The notes beneath the pieces were generated by a model that was not told the origin of the DNA, ran no database searches, and saw only the letters and a list, made by a program, of their open reading frames with translations. This document shows, piece by piece, positions 1-7,134 of a stretch of DNA of 17,742 nucleotides. Source of the DNA: an archaeon. GTDB taxonomy: Archaea; Asgardarchaeota; Hermodarchaeia; Hermodarchaeales; Hermodarchaeaceae. The stretch is from contig JABXGS010000102.1 in the NCBI GenBank assembly GCA_016550425.1, positions 1-17,742 of the forward strand, given 5' to 3'. Position numbers and translations under genes: made by a program. Position 1 is the first letter of the stretch. Every line of letters begins with the position of its first letter.

Positions 1-255
1 GGGAGTCATTGGGGGGACTTTTTTGCAGAAATAGGTCATCAGGCAAGCCATATGACCGACGAGGTATATGCTGGCAAGGAATAGGGTATTGAAGAAGAGT
101 AAGATTGCTTGTGATTGAATTGTGGCTGGAAGGGGGATTTGAGTAAGGAGCAAAGTGAGGACTGTGAAGAGGAAGCCCGCCATAAGGCCGCCCACACCCG
201 AAATTCGGGATAAATATATCAAGTAATTCGAATAATCTGGTTCTTGAGTTGGCAA
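1..255 (-). CDS. Membrane protein, 5' part only (runs off the left edge)
   Basis: Reading the minus strand from 255 gives 85 open codons up to the window edge, with no stop. The start is a TTG at 255-253, preceded by GGTGAG about six bases upstream; an in-frame stop lies upstream near 300, so no much longer version is possible. The visible protein has a short polar N-terminus (TQEPDYSNYLIYLSR), then two strongly hydrophobic stretches at about residues 17-35 and 43-67, consistent with two membrane helices and a short loop. No family can be recognised from this fragment. It points away from all other genes shown. Open frame plus ribosome site plus hydrophobic pattern make it likely real, but function is unknown. 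Confidence 0.6.
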   Translation of the reverse strand, partial: MPTQEPDYSNYLIYLSRISGVGGLMAGFLFTVLTLLLTQIPLPATIQSQAILLFFNTLFLASIYLVGHMACLMTYFCKKVPPMTP

Positions 256-551
256 TTCCTTCTCACCGGAACTGCATATTCCTATGTTTGCTATTAACTA
301 TTCGAAATGCGCCAAGATTCCGTCAATATTTCACAACATGTTAGTATAGTTACATTTTGTGACCTCAGAAAGTGAGCCCAAATGGTGAGTCCGCCTTATA
401 TAACGCGGAGTCTTATGCTTTCTTCGGTGAAATACAAATTGCACAAATATCATTATCCTCAGGCCGCGAACAGGACACAAATGCAGGCAAAGGTTGTCAA
501 GTATCTTCATTGGTTTGCTTGCCGCAACTAAGATCTGCAGTAATCCTTACG

Positions 552-589
552 CGTGCCCAGAACTCTTGGGGCTCGAGCGATTGGGCACG
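552..589. repeat. Perfect 8-bp inverted repeat, possible hairpin
   Basis: CGTGCCCA at 552-559 is matched exactly by TGGGCACG at 582-589, with a 22-base loop that itself contains CTCGAG. The stem is GC-rich. It is not followed by a clear T-run on either strand, so it is not an obvious terminator. It could be part of a small structured RNA or a chance repeat. Confidence 0.35.
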
Positions 590-672
590 GGTCCCACTTT
601 TCTCTTTTCTACGAAAAATTACTGCTCTCTCAGAAGCCTCTGGGCCAGCTGATAAATTCATACCCGGGTATT

Positions 673-894
673 TTATTGGGACTTTTTTCGTTGTCTAGCG
701 GATTTCCAGAGAACGCCCGGACTATAAGCAGCGGGCATACCAGCGAATCCATGAGAATCCCGAGTATGCGGAATGAAATTCGAATCCGGTATCAACTCCT
801 CTTTGGGGGTGAGGGTTTCTTTCCGATCTATGAGCCACTCGGCCCAGGTAAGTTTCGAATTCATTTCCAATCTTTGTAATTTCCGTTTGCCCAT
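673..894 (-). CDS. Possible small hypothetical protein (73 residues)
   Basis: An open frame starting at ATG 894-892, preceded by GGGGG (904-900) five bases upstream and by a TATA-like box TTTATAAT on the minus strand at 935-928, about 37 bases before the start. TATA, short leader, ribosome site and ATG are in the right order and spacing for an archaeal gene. The TTG immediately upstream (897-895) is an alternative start. The product is polar and basic at both ends (MGKRKLQR at the start, KSARQRKKSQ at the end), with no membrane helix and no motif I recognise. It may be a real orphan gene or a chance frame in an otherwise non-coding region. Confidence 0.35.
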   Translation of the reverse strand: MGKRKLQRLEMNSKLTWAEWLIDRKETLTPKEELIPDSNFIPHTRDSHGFAGMPAAYSPGVLWKSARQRKKSQ

Positions 895-927
895 CAAGAC
901 CCCCTATGATTTAGTACAGAACTCGCG

Positions 928-935
928 ATTATAAA
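928..935 (-). promoter_or_regulatory. TATA-like box ahead of the 673-894 frame
   Basis: Minus-strand TTTATAAT centred near 931. A start of transcription about 25 bases downstream would fall near 906, just before the GGGGG ribosome site. Judged only by sequence and spacing. Confidence 0.35.
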
Positions 936-1080
936 CTCTCTTATGGAAACTTAATCCAATTTAAAAAACGCCTATTCATTATTCAGATCAGCATCTCACT
1001 ATATCCGATGGTCATCTCGATTGTGGTCTTATCTAGGTATTAGGCATTTCTTCCATATAGGAACAATCTACCTGTCTAAC

Positions 1081-1578
1081 TTAAGACATCTCCTGTTTTT
1101 CTGCAAGCACATACAGGTTATGCTTTGTAATGCGGGGAAGAAGACGAATAAACCGAGATTGGCGGTGGTAATGAGTTCCAACAAATGTGTGTGATTTAAG
1201 AGAGAATCCTGTTAACCTCAACAAATTTGTTAGCTCAGGGAGTCCCCATGCATTGATGTGTCCAGTAGTTACCGACGTCTTTCCTTTGAACGCCCATCGT
1301 ACAAAACGGCGATAATACATAATATTTGGAATTGAACAATGTAAACGTCCAAGAGGTTCTAAACATCGATGAATTTCTCTAAGTGCATTACTTGGTGCTT
1401 CGAGATGTTCGAGTGTTTGAAAAATCATCACTGAAGAGAAGGAATCACTTCTGAACGGCATGGAATGAACATCAGCAATAACTTCGCAAGCTGAATTGGG
1501 GTTAATATCGATAGATACATCAGCTTTAGTTGGGTAGCGACCAGAACCGATATCTAATATAAGTCCAGAACGCCTCAT
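1081..1578 (-). CDS. Class I SAM-dependent methyltransferase (Methyltransf_11-like)
   Basis: A small cytoplasmic methyltransferase predicted to transfer a methyl group from S-adenosylmethionine to an unknown acceptor. The glycine-rich SAM site is visible as ILDIGSG at residues 7-13, the acidic ribose-binding residue follows in SIDIN (D24), D36 sits in ADVHSMPF, and the motif IV/post region is DSFSSVMIFQTLEHL (45-59), which is typical of Methyltransf_11 proteins ending in 'EH'. At 165 residues it covers little more than the Rossmann core, so the acceptor-binding part is reduced to the C-terminal basic segment (RQSRFIRLLPRITKH). The ATG start has AGGAGGT eight bases upstream. It is divergent from the GNAT fusion gene across a 155-base spacer. 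The substrate cannot be named; N-terminally short relatives exist in sugar and quinone pathways, but nothing nearby supports either. Confidence 0.88.
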   Translation of the reverse strand: MRRSGLILDIGSGRYPTKADVSIDINPNSACEVIADVHSMPFRSDSFSSVMIFQTLEHLEAPSNALREIHRCLEPLGRLHCSIPNIMYYRRFVRWAFKGKTSVTTGHINAWGLPELTNLLRLTGFSLKSHTFVGTHYHRQSRFIRLLPRITKHNLYVLAEKQEMS

Positions 1579-1733
1579 ATCTTAGACCTCCTCTTCCTGC
1601 TTTTTATTACTAACTTGATACATGAGCAGCGAGCAATTTTTCAAATTTACCCTTAAAATAGAAGCGTATTGGAGAGATTTACAAATAAGCTAACTCTTTT
1701 TCTAGAAGCTAGTCATTAGATGAGGTGATGGCC

Positions 1734-2348
1734 ATGCCAGGAAAGTATGCGCAGTGTTCGTTTTGTTCGAATCCCGCCGAGTATGTCTGTGCCAAATGTG
1801 GTCAGCTAGCCTGTGCACAGGATATTCGCATTCGTGCTGTATGTATTAATTGTAACTCAGTTGAACAGCAGGAATACCAGATTCATCAGGCGTTTTGTGA
1901 GGATATCGAGTCCCTGAAGGCGCTGGTAACCCTGTTTTGGGGAGATCCAGTGCAACTAATGTTTGATGAATCCTTCACAGTGGTTGAACAGCCAGCTTTT
2001 GTCGCTGAGAGTGCTAACCAAATCGCAGGGTTTCTCTTCTATACACCTTTCCGTGATGATGCTGTGCTTATTGTGGCTGTCGGTGTACTTCCTGAATATC
2101 AGGGAAAGGGTATCGGAAAAGCGCTTATTGCACGTGTCGAAGTGTTTGCAAAGGATGCAGGTCGCGAACAATTACTTGTTGTGACAACCAATGATAATTT
2201 ACCGGCTTTGGCGTTTTATCAGCGATTAGGCTTTCAATTGTTTGAAGTGGTGCCTGATATCATTGGAGAGAAGCTGGGAGGACTACAGCCGGGTGTTGCA
2301 AAGATTCCAATTCGGGACGAATTACGATTACGAAAACCCCTCAAGTGA
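1734..2348 (+). CDS. N-terminal zinc finger fused to GNAT acetyltransferase
   Basis: Predicted acetyl-CoA-dependent N-acetyltransferase carrying its own zinc-binding module. Residues 8-40 hold cysteines C8, C11, C19, C22, C27, C37 and C40 in a CxxC...CxxC...C...CxxC pattern, resembling a B-box or treble-clef finger. A linker follows, then a GNAT domain (~65-200) with the acetyl-CoA loop QGKGIGKA at 123-130 after the beta-4 strand VLIVAVGVLPEY, and the conserved tail NLPALAFYQRLGF (155-167), where the tyrosine commonly acts as general acid. I chose ATG 1734 because GAGGTG (1722-1727) ends six bases before it; the upstream in-frame GTG and ATG lie within this ribosome site. The acetyl acceptor is unknown. 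The finger suggests targeting to a protein or nucleic acid (inference). It is divergent from the methyltransferase gene. Confidence 0.9.
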   Translation: MPGKYAQCSFCSNPAEYVCAKCGQLACAQDIRIRAVCINCNSVEQQEYQIHQAFCEDIESLKALVTLFWGDPVQLMFDESFTVVEQPAFVAESANQIAGFLFYTPFRDDAVLIVAVGVLPEYQGKGIGKALIARVEVFAKDAGREQLLVVTTNDNLPALAFYQRLGFQLFEVVPDIIGEKLGGLQPGVAKIPIRDELRLRKPLK

Positions 2349-2435
2349 ATAAAAGAAAGGAATTTCGAGCCTTGCATTCGTTGCAACAGAGGAACCGAGG
2401 CATCCCATGATTGCTAAAGCTTAAGGAGTAGGATT

Positions 2436-2918
2436 TTGCAGGCTCAAATGAGTGGAACCGAGGTGACACACATTGCCCCTGCCTTCCTCCCCAACCTTGA
2501 AGAGGTGCTAGTCCAACGTGGTTTCTATAATCCAGGCGTATTACAGCTCTACAAACGGGGTCAAACATTTGGATTAGTGAAGCGCCTAAATCAGACCTTA
2601 GAGATGCACGTGCGGGGGTTTAGCGACGGGAGAGTGGACGCCGAAATCGAGATTTCTCGTGATTACTTTGAACATCTGGGACCGAATTCGTGTCGACCTG
2701 CCCAACCAGAATTGGAAGCAATTCTTGAAGAAGTGCAGATTCCGTTTACCCCAGCAAATGCCCCAGCAGACCCAGGATATGTGGTTATTCCACACCGACT
2801 AACAGAATGGCGCAAGGCGCTGCCGATGGCATTTGGCTCCCTCGCAGGTCTTGTGCCCATTGCACTTCTTGCTCTCCACCGAAGACATCAGAACAAAAAG
2901 TGCCGACACAAAACGTAA
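2436..2918 (+). CDS. Hypothetical protein with C-terminal membrane helix
   Basis: A 160-residue protein of unknown function. Residues 1-125 are soluble, with a possible alpha/beta domain (LEEVLVQRGFYNPG, then RGQTFGLVKRL and LEMHVRGF strands, and DGRVDAEIEISRDYFEHL). One hydrophobic helix at about 129-147 (ALPMAFGSLAGLVPIALLAL) is followed by a very basic tail (HRRHQNKKCRHK). With no signal peptide this looks like a tail-anchored protein whose main domain stays in the cytoplasm. The start is TTG 2436, seven bases after AAGGAG; the in-frame ATG at 2448 is too far from that site. It lies 87 bases after the GNAT gene on the same strand and may share its transcript. The N-terminal segment could bind a ligand or DNA/RNA, but no motif shows which. 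Confidence 0.75.
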   Translation: MQAQMSGTEVTHIAPAFLPNLEEVLVQRGFYNPGVLQLYKRGQTFGLVKRLNQTLEMHVRGFSDGRVDAEIEISRDYFEHLGPNSCRPAQPELEAILEEVQIPFTPANAPADPGYVVIPHRLTEWRKALPMAFGSLAGLVPIALLALHRRHQNKKCRHKT

Positions 2919-3060
2919 CGATTGAAACGTCGAAACTACTACAATTATAAAAACTAAGCCTATCAACGGAAAAAACGAGTACAAGCTAAATGATATCCAA
3001 CACATGCTTGATGGAACAAGTCAGATGCCAGTAATGCGTGATTGGTCGTAGGGAAGCAGG

Positions 3061-3624
3061 TTAACCCAGTATCCAATATTGGAAGAGATAGGCGATGATC
3101 ATTCCAAAAAATCCCAACACCATTAACAATGGCAGCAGGGTAAGATGATTGTAAATGACGTTTTGGAGACCCATTTGTGCCCAATAGCCAGGGTAGGGCT
3201 CAATTGGAACCAATCCAGTGATGGGGCTCATCACCAAATACCACTGATTTTGGAAAAAAAGGCAAACCAAAGTTGTGATTGTTCCCATCCATGAAATAAG
3301 AAAGAGTGCTATAACACGGAATCTTTTATCTGGAAACATATCCATCGGAGTAACTACAGCGGAAAATGCGCTTCCGATAATGGCGAGAACAGGTACAAAT
3401 TGAAACGGAAACCGACTAACTAGGGCTAAGTGGGTTTCTATCCCGCCTGGTGGCACGATGATGATGAGTGGGTGAAGGATCCAGGCACCCAGCATGAACA
3501 AAAGATTGAGAATTAAGACGACATCCAGTAAAATAAAGGTGCGACGCCATGGCCCCCACAGACGCCATCGGGTCTTCATGCGCGTCCAGAGTGGTGCTTT
3601 TTCTTTCGTATCCTCTGTTGACAT
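3061..3624 (-). CDS. Four-helix membrane protein, function unknown
   Basis: A 187-residue integral membrane protein. After a basic, tryptophan-rich N-terminus (WTRMKTRWRLWGPWRRTF) there are four hydrophobic stretches at about residues 30-52, 73-92, 104-124 and 157-186. The loop between helices 3 and 4 is proline- and tyrosine-rich (LVPIEPYPGYW). The basic N-terminus suggests an inside orientation. No family was recognised. The start is ATG 3624; an in-frame stop lies just upstream, and the nearest purine-rich site (GAGGGA) is about 12 bases away, so initiation may be weak. It is convergent with the 2436-2918 gene and divergent from the amidase gene. Confidence 0.75.
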   Translation of the reverse strand: MSTEDTKEKAPLWTRMKTRWRLWGPWRRTFILLDVVLILNLLFMLGAWILHPLIIIVPPGGIETHLALVSRFPFQFVPVLAIIGSAFSAVVTPMDMFPDKRFRVIALFLISWMGTITTLVCLFFQNQWYLVMSPITGLVPIEPYPGYWAQMGLQNVIYNHLTLLPLLMVLGFFGMIIAYLFQYWILG

Positions 3625-3644
3625 TTTCGATTAAATTCCCTCAA

Positions 3645-3668
3645 TAACCTCCACTTAAAATGAGGTTA
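3645..3668. repeat. 7-bp inverted repeat in a divergent promoter region
   Basis: TAACCTC (3645-3651) and GAGGTTA (3662-3668) form a perfect inverted repeat with a 10-base spacer, 21 bases upstream of the four-helix membrane protein gene. The position fits an operator, but a 7-bp repeat can arise by chance. The rest of the 3625-3847 spacer is A/T-rich and holds no gene. Confidence 0.3.
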
Positions 3669-3847
3669 ATAAATTTCTCCTTTAAGAATAATAAAATTTG
3701 AAAAACAACGAGAAATAAACGTAAAAATCCAAACTAACTGGTTTCCAAGGATATTTCAACCATCCTGTCTTCAGATTCGAGGATAATTGATAGCCTTAAC
3801 AATATCATGCTGAAAAGTACCACTTCATCGATAAGGTGTACTTCATT

Positions 3848-4849
3848 ATGAAGGCAGTATCTGTATCCCGATTGCACTTCCATAATATGCTCATTGGTTT
3901 ACTGGTATTTCTTTTAGTACTTGGGACTATTGTTGTTTCATTTCAAGGCACAGATGGTTCAATGGATTCTTGCACCATTTTTAGTATTTCCCGAGATGGA
4001 CGAGTCTTCTTTTGTGATAATGAGGATGAAAACCTTCGTCATGGACGAATTTGGTTCTTACCTGGAACACCGGGGCAGTTTGGATTAGTGCTATTTTGTT
4101 ATGGAATTCATCGTAACGTGATGATTCCGATAGGCGGGATGAATGACCAAGGCCTGTGTTTGGATGGAACAGTGGTCAGTGACACGGAGATTCATCGTGA
4201 CCCAAGCAAACCAGATTATTTGGGAACTTTTTCGCTGGATTTGCTTCGGGTGTGTGCAACAGTAGAAGACGCAAAAGCATGGGTTCAGTCGTATAATCTG
4301 TTGATGCTACATTGGCAACAAGTGCATATCGCCGACAGAACCGGTGATATGGTAGTTGTGGGATTAGCAGACAGTGGGAAACTCTGGTTGACTAACAAGT
4401 CTGCAGAATACCTGATATCGGTACCAGTTAACCACGCCCAGAGCACACATGGTTTTGGTGAACGATATGACAGGGTCGAGGCTATGCTTAATGTGATGGG
4501 AGAGTTGACGCTTGAAGGGTGTCAAATGGTTCTTGAAACCGCAGCTGTACCAGCCACTATGTTTTCGTATATCTGTGATCAACAGAACGGCATTCTTTAC
4601 CTGTACTCCCGTGGCGACTTTGACCGAATCGCAGTGTTGAATGTCACTGAAGAATTGGCAAAAGGCGAGCATTCCTATGATATCGAGAGACTGGTATCGC
4701 AACAGACTGGAGCGCCCAGTCCGGCTGACACACTTAATGAAAATTTGGGCATACTTTGTGTTGGGAGCATAACCATTTTTTCACTCGTTATTGTCTTTGT
4801 GATGGTGAGGCGGAGAAAACCAATACAAGAACGGCTAGGAAAGCAATAG
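3848..4849 (+). CDS. Membrane-anchored Ntn-type amidohydrolase (C45 / choloylglycine hydrolase-like)
   Basis: Predicted extracellular enzyme that breaks or transfers linear amide bonds with an N-terminal cysteine nucleophile, as in penicillin V acylases, bile-salt hydrolases and the C45 acyltransferase family. A signal-type helix lies at 13-32; next comes SMDSC, placing the candidate nucleophile at C42 followed by TIFSISRDGRVFF. The family's GxNxxGL segment appears as GGMNDQGLCLDG around N99, and the ADxxGxxxVV strand as ADRTGDMVVV (162-171). A second helix (301-320) and a basic tail (VRRRKP) anchor the C-terminus. The usual Arg-Asp active-site pair after the first strand is not clearly conserved (CDNEDE stands there). 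The start is ATG 3848, nine bases after AAGGTG; the GTG at 3836 is inside that site. The gene directly abuts the next one. The substrate is unknown. Confidence 0.72.
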   Translation: MKAVSVSRLHFHNMLIGLLVFLLVLGTIVVSFQGTDGSMDSCTIFSISRDGRVFFCDNEDENLRHGRIWFLPGTPGQFGLVLFCYGIHRNVMIPIGGMNDQGLCLDGTVVSDTEIHRDPSKPDYLGTFSLDLLRVCATVEDAKAWVQSYNLLMLHWQQVHIADRTGDMVVVGLADSGKLWLTNKSAEYLISVPVNHAQSTHGFGERYDRVEAMLNVMGELTLEGCQMVLETAAVPATMFSYICDQQNGILYLYSRGDFDRIAVLNVTEELAKGEHSYDIERLVSQQTGAPSPADTLNENLGILCVGSITIFSLVIVFVMVRRRKPIQERLGKQ

Positions 4850-5506
4850 GTGGTCGCAAGTTTGGAATATGGTAAGCGAACTGAACAACAGATCCAACCA
4901 GATTCGTCAGATACCGTAGAGAGTAAGCAGTCCATCTTTGAAATGCAAGCGCAGACGAAATTCATTGCGATTGCTTTGCTTTACGCCTTTTCTATTCTCG
5001 CGACCTCTACCTTTCTTCGACTTCCAATACTCATTCCGACACAATGGGTTTCGGTTGTCTTTTTTGTACTAATAACTCCTATTTTCCTGTATTCGTTTAG
5101 CGCCATGGTTCGACCGTTAATGGTAATCGCCATTTGTTTTCCGAGTCTGGCTCTCGGGGAGTTGTTATGGTGTGCACTCTTTGGGTGTGGAGGGGAACTC
5201 TTGGTAAACCTCATATTCACCTTTAGCACTTGGGGCATTGCCTGCCTTCTTATCTCACTACTGCGCACTAGAAATGAATTACTCGCTATGTTCACAGGCG
5301 GACTCTGGACTTTCCTCGGGCTCCTCGTTCCCGCCACTATCTATTATGCCTTCATACTCGATTGGAGTGCCCTTTACATGATCGTCTATGCCCTCCTCGC
5401 AATGAGCGTCCATGTTGTTCTAATTCCCTTCGCATTTATTCTCAACCGAGTCGTCCATAAACTGCTTGAAGTGCAATTCTTCGATGAACTAGTACTCCTT
5501 GAATAA
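4850..5506 (+). CDS. Six-helix membrane protein, coupled to the amidase gene (ECF S-component-like?)
   Basis: A 218-residue polytopic membrane protein. After a polar N-terminus (~1-36) hydrophobic segments fall at about 38-56, 66-84, 88-110, 117-138, 146-170 and 174-199. The GTG start follows the TAG stop of the amidase gene with no gap, so translation is probably coupled; ATG 4943 (residue 32) is a less likely alternative. Six helices, small-residue-rich loops and length are reminiscent of substrate-binding S components of energy-coupling-factor importers, but I see no diagnostic motif, so this is only a suggestion. No ECF ATPase is in the window. The tight pairing suggests that it works with the amidase, for example taking up or sensing its product (inference). 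Confidence 0.7.
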   Translation: MVASLEYGKRTEQQIQPDSSDTVESKQSIFEMQAQTKFIAIALLYAFSILATSTFLRLPILIPTQWVSVVFFVLITPIFLYSFSAMVRPLMVIAICFPSLALGELLWCALFGCGGELLVNLIFTFSTWGIACLLISLLRTRNELLAMFTGGLWTFLGLLVPATIYYAFILDWSALYMIVYALLAMSVHVVLIPFAFILNRVVHKLLEVQFFDELVLLE

Positions 5507-5557
5507 TAGGTATAGAAGAATACACCAGGTGCCAACGCCTCGAGAGCCTCAATCCCC

Positions 5558-5570
5558 TTTTATACATATA
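5558..5570 (+). promoter_or_regulatory. TATA-like promoter for the TIGR04076/zinc-ribbon gene
   Basis: TTTTATACATATA preceded by CCCC, roughly 50-60 bases before ATG 5618. A start of transcription about 25 bases downstream would give a leader near 30 bases, which contains the GAGGT ribosome site. Confidence 0.45.
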
Positions 5571-5617
5571 GAACAGTATTCCAAAAAACAAAGAGATCTT
5601 CAGAGGACGAGGTAGAA

Positions 5618-6058
5618 ATGAAACCAAAAAATGATGTGTTAAAAATCGGAGATACCTGGATAGAACCAGTCCAGTTTCGTATAATCGTGGTGAAAGAAGG
5701 AGAGTGTCGCGCCAATCATAAAGTAGGGGAAGCCTTTGAGTTTACGTGGAATACACCGGAAGGGATCTGCTCCGAAAGTTTTGTTGGCATGTATCCGCTG
5801 CTATATTCATTCCGAGTCCTAGGCGATGTGCGGGAGCTCGGAAGTCCCCAGCGAAATATCCGGGTCTATACTTGCCCATCACGAGTAATCCAGTTTCAAA
5901 TCGAAGCCATTTACCGATGTAACCTCTGCGGCGCTACATTACCCATTCAAGACAATGAAATCCTTGATCACACACTTGAAAACAGCGAAGCTAACATCCA
6001 CTTACGTGTTTGTGATGATTGCTATAATAAGCACCAGAAGAAAACGATTATCTGGTAA
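5618..6058 (+). CDS. TIGR04076-like domain fused to a C-terminal zinc ribbon
   Basis: Residues about 19-97 match the pattern of the small TIGR04076 family: strand FRIIVVKEGEC, then NHKVGEAFEF, then TPEGICSESFVGMYPLLYSFR, ending with VYTCPSRVIQFQI. The function of that family is not known; members are usually around 80-100 residues. Here it is extended to 146 residues by a zinc-ribbon tail with C101-x2-C104 (CNLCG) and C132-x2-C135 (CDDC). The protein has no signal or membrane helix, so it should act in the cytoplasm. The start is ATG 5618 with GAGGT five bases upstream and its own TATA-like box. The two cysteine pairs suggest zinc binding; C30, C51 and C86 in the first domain could take part in metal or redox chemistry (inference). 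Confidence 0.8.
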   Translation: MKPKNDVLKIGDTWIEPVQFRIIVVKEGECRANHKVGEAFEFTWNTPEGICSESFVGMYPLLYSFRVLGDVRELGSPQRNIRVYTCPSRVIQFQIEAIYRCNLCGATLPIQDNEILDHTLENSEANIHLRVCDDCYNKHQKKTIIW

Positions 6059-6082
6059 ACACCCTTCAACATAGTTCGCCAT

Positions 6083-6145
6083 ATACCCAAATATTGCAGG
6101 AAACCTTAGATACAGGTTGAGTTAGACGTCACATATTTGGGGTAT
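6083..6145. repeat. Nested inverted repeat, possible structured leader or terminator
   Basis: ATACCCAAATAT (6083-6094) pairs with ATATTTGGGGTAT (6133-6145), giving 12 base pairs with one bulged G. The 38-base loop holds a second perfect repeat, AACCT (6102-6106) with AGGTT (6114-6118), around a 7-base loop. This lies 25 bases past the stop of the zinc-ribbon gene and 44 bases before the TTG of the eight-helix gene. It could be a regulatory 5' leader, an operator pair or a terminator. No T-run follows, which argues against a simple terminator. Confidence 0.45.
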
Positions 6146-6189
6146 TAACATTATAGCTTCAAACAATTCAGAAATAGGATGGTTTTGCT

Positions 6190-7062
6190 TTGAGCAATAA
6201 CAACAGCTCCTTCAACCTCTCAAAGAGTCTACTGGTGAGAGTGATTATTTTTGCCCTAGCCTACACAGTTCTGGGAGTGGTGTTTCCCCTCCAACAGGTC
6301 GGAATCACTCTTCCCTACGTGATTGGTGTTGTGATTGTTGGAATCTTGTATGGCTTTCTTCTGGGAGTTGTAATGCTCCAACTAGCGATTTCTCGGAAAA
6401 TGCGCATTCTCGTGGTGTTGCTTCCGTTATTCGTTATCCAGTTTTTCAATCCGATGATTGAAGGGTTCTTCTTTACAACAATCTTGGATAACGTGGTTAT
6501 TCTTGTGGCTGGTGCCCTCTTTGGATTATTACTCAGTTTCCTGTATGCTCTCTTGGCTGGAGTCTTGTTTGTTCCCGTCGATGGAACCAGTTCATTCTCA
6601 CATGAGTTGCGGGAGTATTTTGGGCAACGGAGGCCACTAGACTGGTTGGGGCGTTATGTGCTTGCGGCGTTTGCATGGGTTCTTATTTATTTCATCTTTG
6701 GAAACATCGTGGCTCCATTTGTTGCCCCCTATTATGCTGATCCCTCATCCCCATGGTACTTGATTCTTCCCAGTGTTGAAATTGTGTTAATGATACAAGT
6801 GCTCCGTGGTTTCATTTATTTGGGTTCATTGATTCCCTTACTCACAACACTTAGGCTTGAGCCCAAGCAGCTATTCCTTGTCATGGTGGCATTTCTCTAT
6901 ATTGGTGGGGGACTGGCCATCTTTGCTATCGTAGAAACCTTTCCGCTATTTCTGCGATTAATCCATGGCATCGAGATATTTGCTAGTTCCCTTTGCTTTG
7001 GAGCAGTAATCGCCCTTCTTCTAAAAAGGACCTCAAAGCCTCCTGAGACACAAATCACCTAG
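6190..7062 (+). CDS. Eight-helix membrane protein, function unknown
   Basis: A 290-residue integral membrane protein with about eight hydrophobic segments (16-33, 41-63, 71-89, 101-128, 154-180, 191-218, 227-248, 256-278). A hydrophilic loop at 130-153 (GTSSFSHELREYFGQRRPLDW) divides it into two groups of four, which could reflect an old duplication, though the halves are not obviously alike. No catalytic motif or transporter signature is visible. The start is TTG 6190, seven bases after AGGATGG (6176-6182). It is preceded by the nested inverted repeat and followed after 72 bases by the DUF1801 gene on the same strand. Permease, sensor or membrane-organising roles are all possible. Confidence 0.75.
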   Translation: MSNNNSSFNLSKSLLVRVIIFALAYTVLGVVFPLQQVGITLPYVIGVVIVGILYGFLLGVVMLQLAISRKMRILVVLLPLFVIQFFNPMIEGFFFTTILDNVVILVAGALFGLLLSFLYALLAGVLFVPVDGTSSFSHELREYFGQRRPLDWLGRYVLAAFAWVLIYFIFGNIVAPFVAPYYADPSSPWYLILPSVEIVLMIQVLRGFIYLGSLIPLLTTLRLEPKQLFLVMVAFLYIGGGLAIFAIVETFPLFLRLIHGIEIFASSLCFGAVIALLLKRTSKPPETQIT

Positions 7063-7134
7063 CAGAGGTTAATCAAGCAATTCTGAGAACAAACTAAATT
7101 GTCGAAAAAAAAGGAAGCGGCGGTGATTTGCGCG

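Larger units (their letters stand above)
256..1080. other. Long, mostly non-coding stretch
   Basis: About 825 bases between two minus-strand genes. Plus-strand open frames here (372-698 and 553-879) overlap each other, begin at GTG codons without a ribosome site, and encode proteins with no recognisable pattern. The only item with gene-like signals is the minus-strand frame at 673-894, listed separately. Minus-strand frames between 300 and 661 are 54-60 codons, unrecognisable and broken by stops; a decayed gene is possible but cannot be shown. One perfect 8-bp inverted repeat (552-589) is listed separately. No tRNA, rRNA or insertion sequence was seen. Confidence 0.5.

Noticed and set aside
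779..787. TTCGAATCC resembling the T-loop of a tRNA
   Set aside because: The flanking bases do not form the 5-bp T-stem on either strand, and no acceptor or anticodon arms can be drawn.
372..879. Two overlapping plus-strand frames of 108 codons
   Set aside because: They overlap each other in different frames, start at GTG without ribosome sites, and show no protein-like pattern.
4364..4702. 112-codon minus-strand frame opposite the amidase gene
   Set aside because: Shadow of the amidase; no start signals and no recognisable domain.
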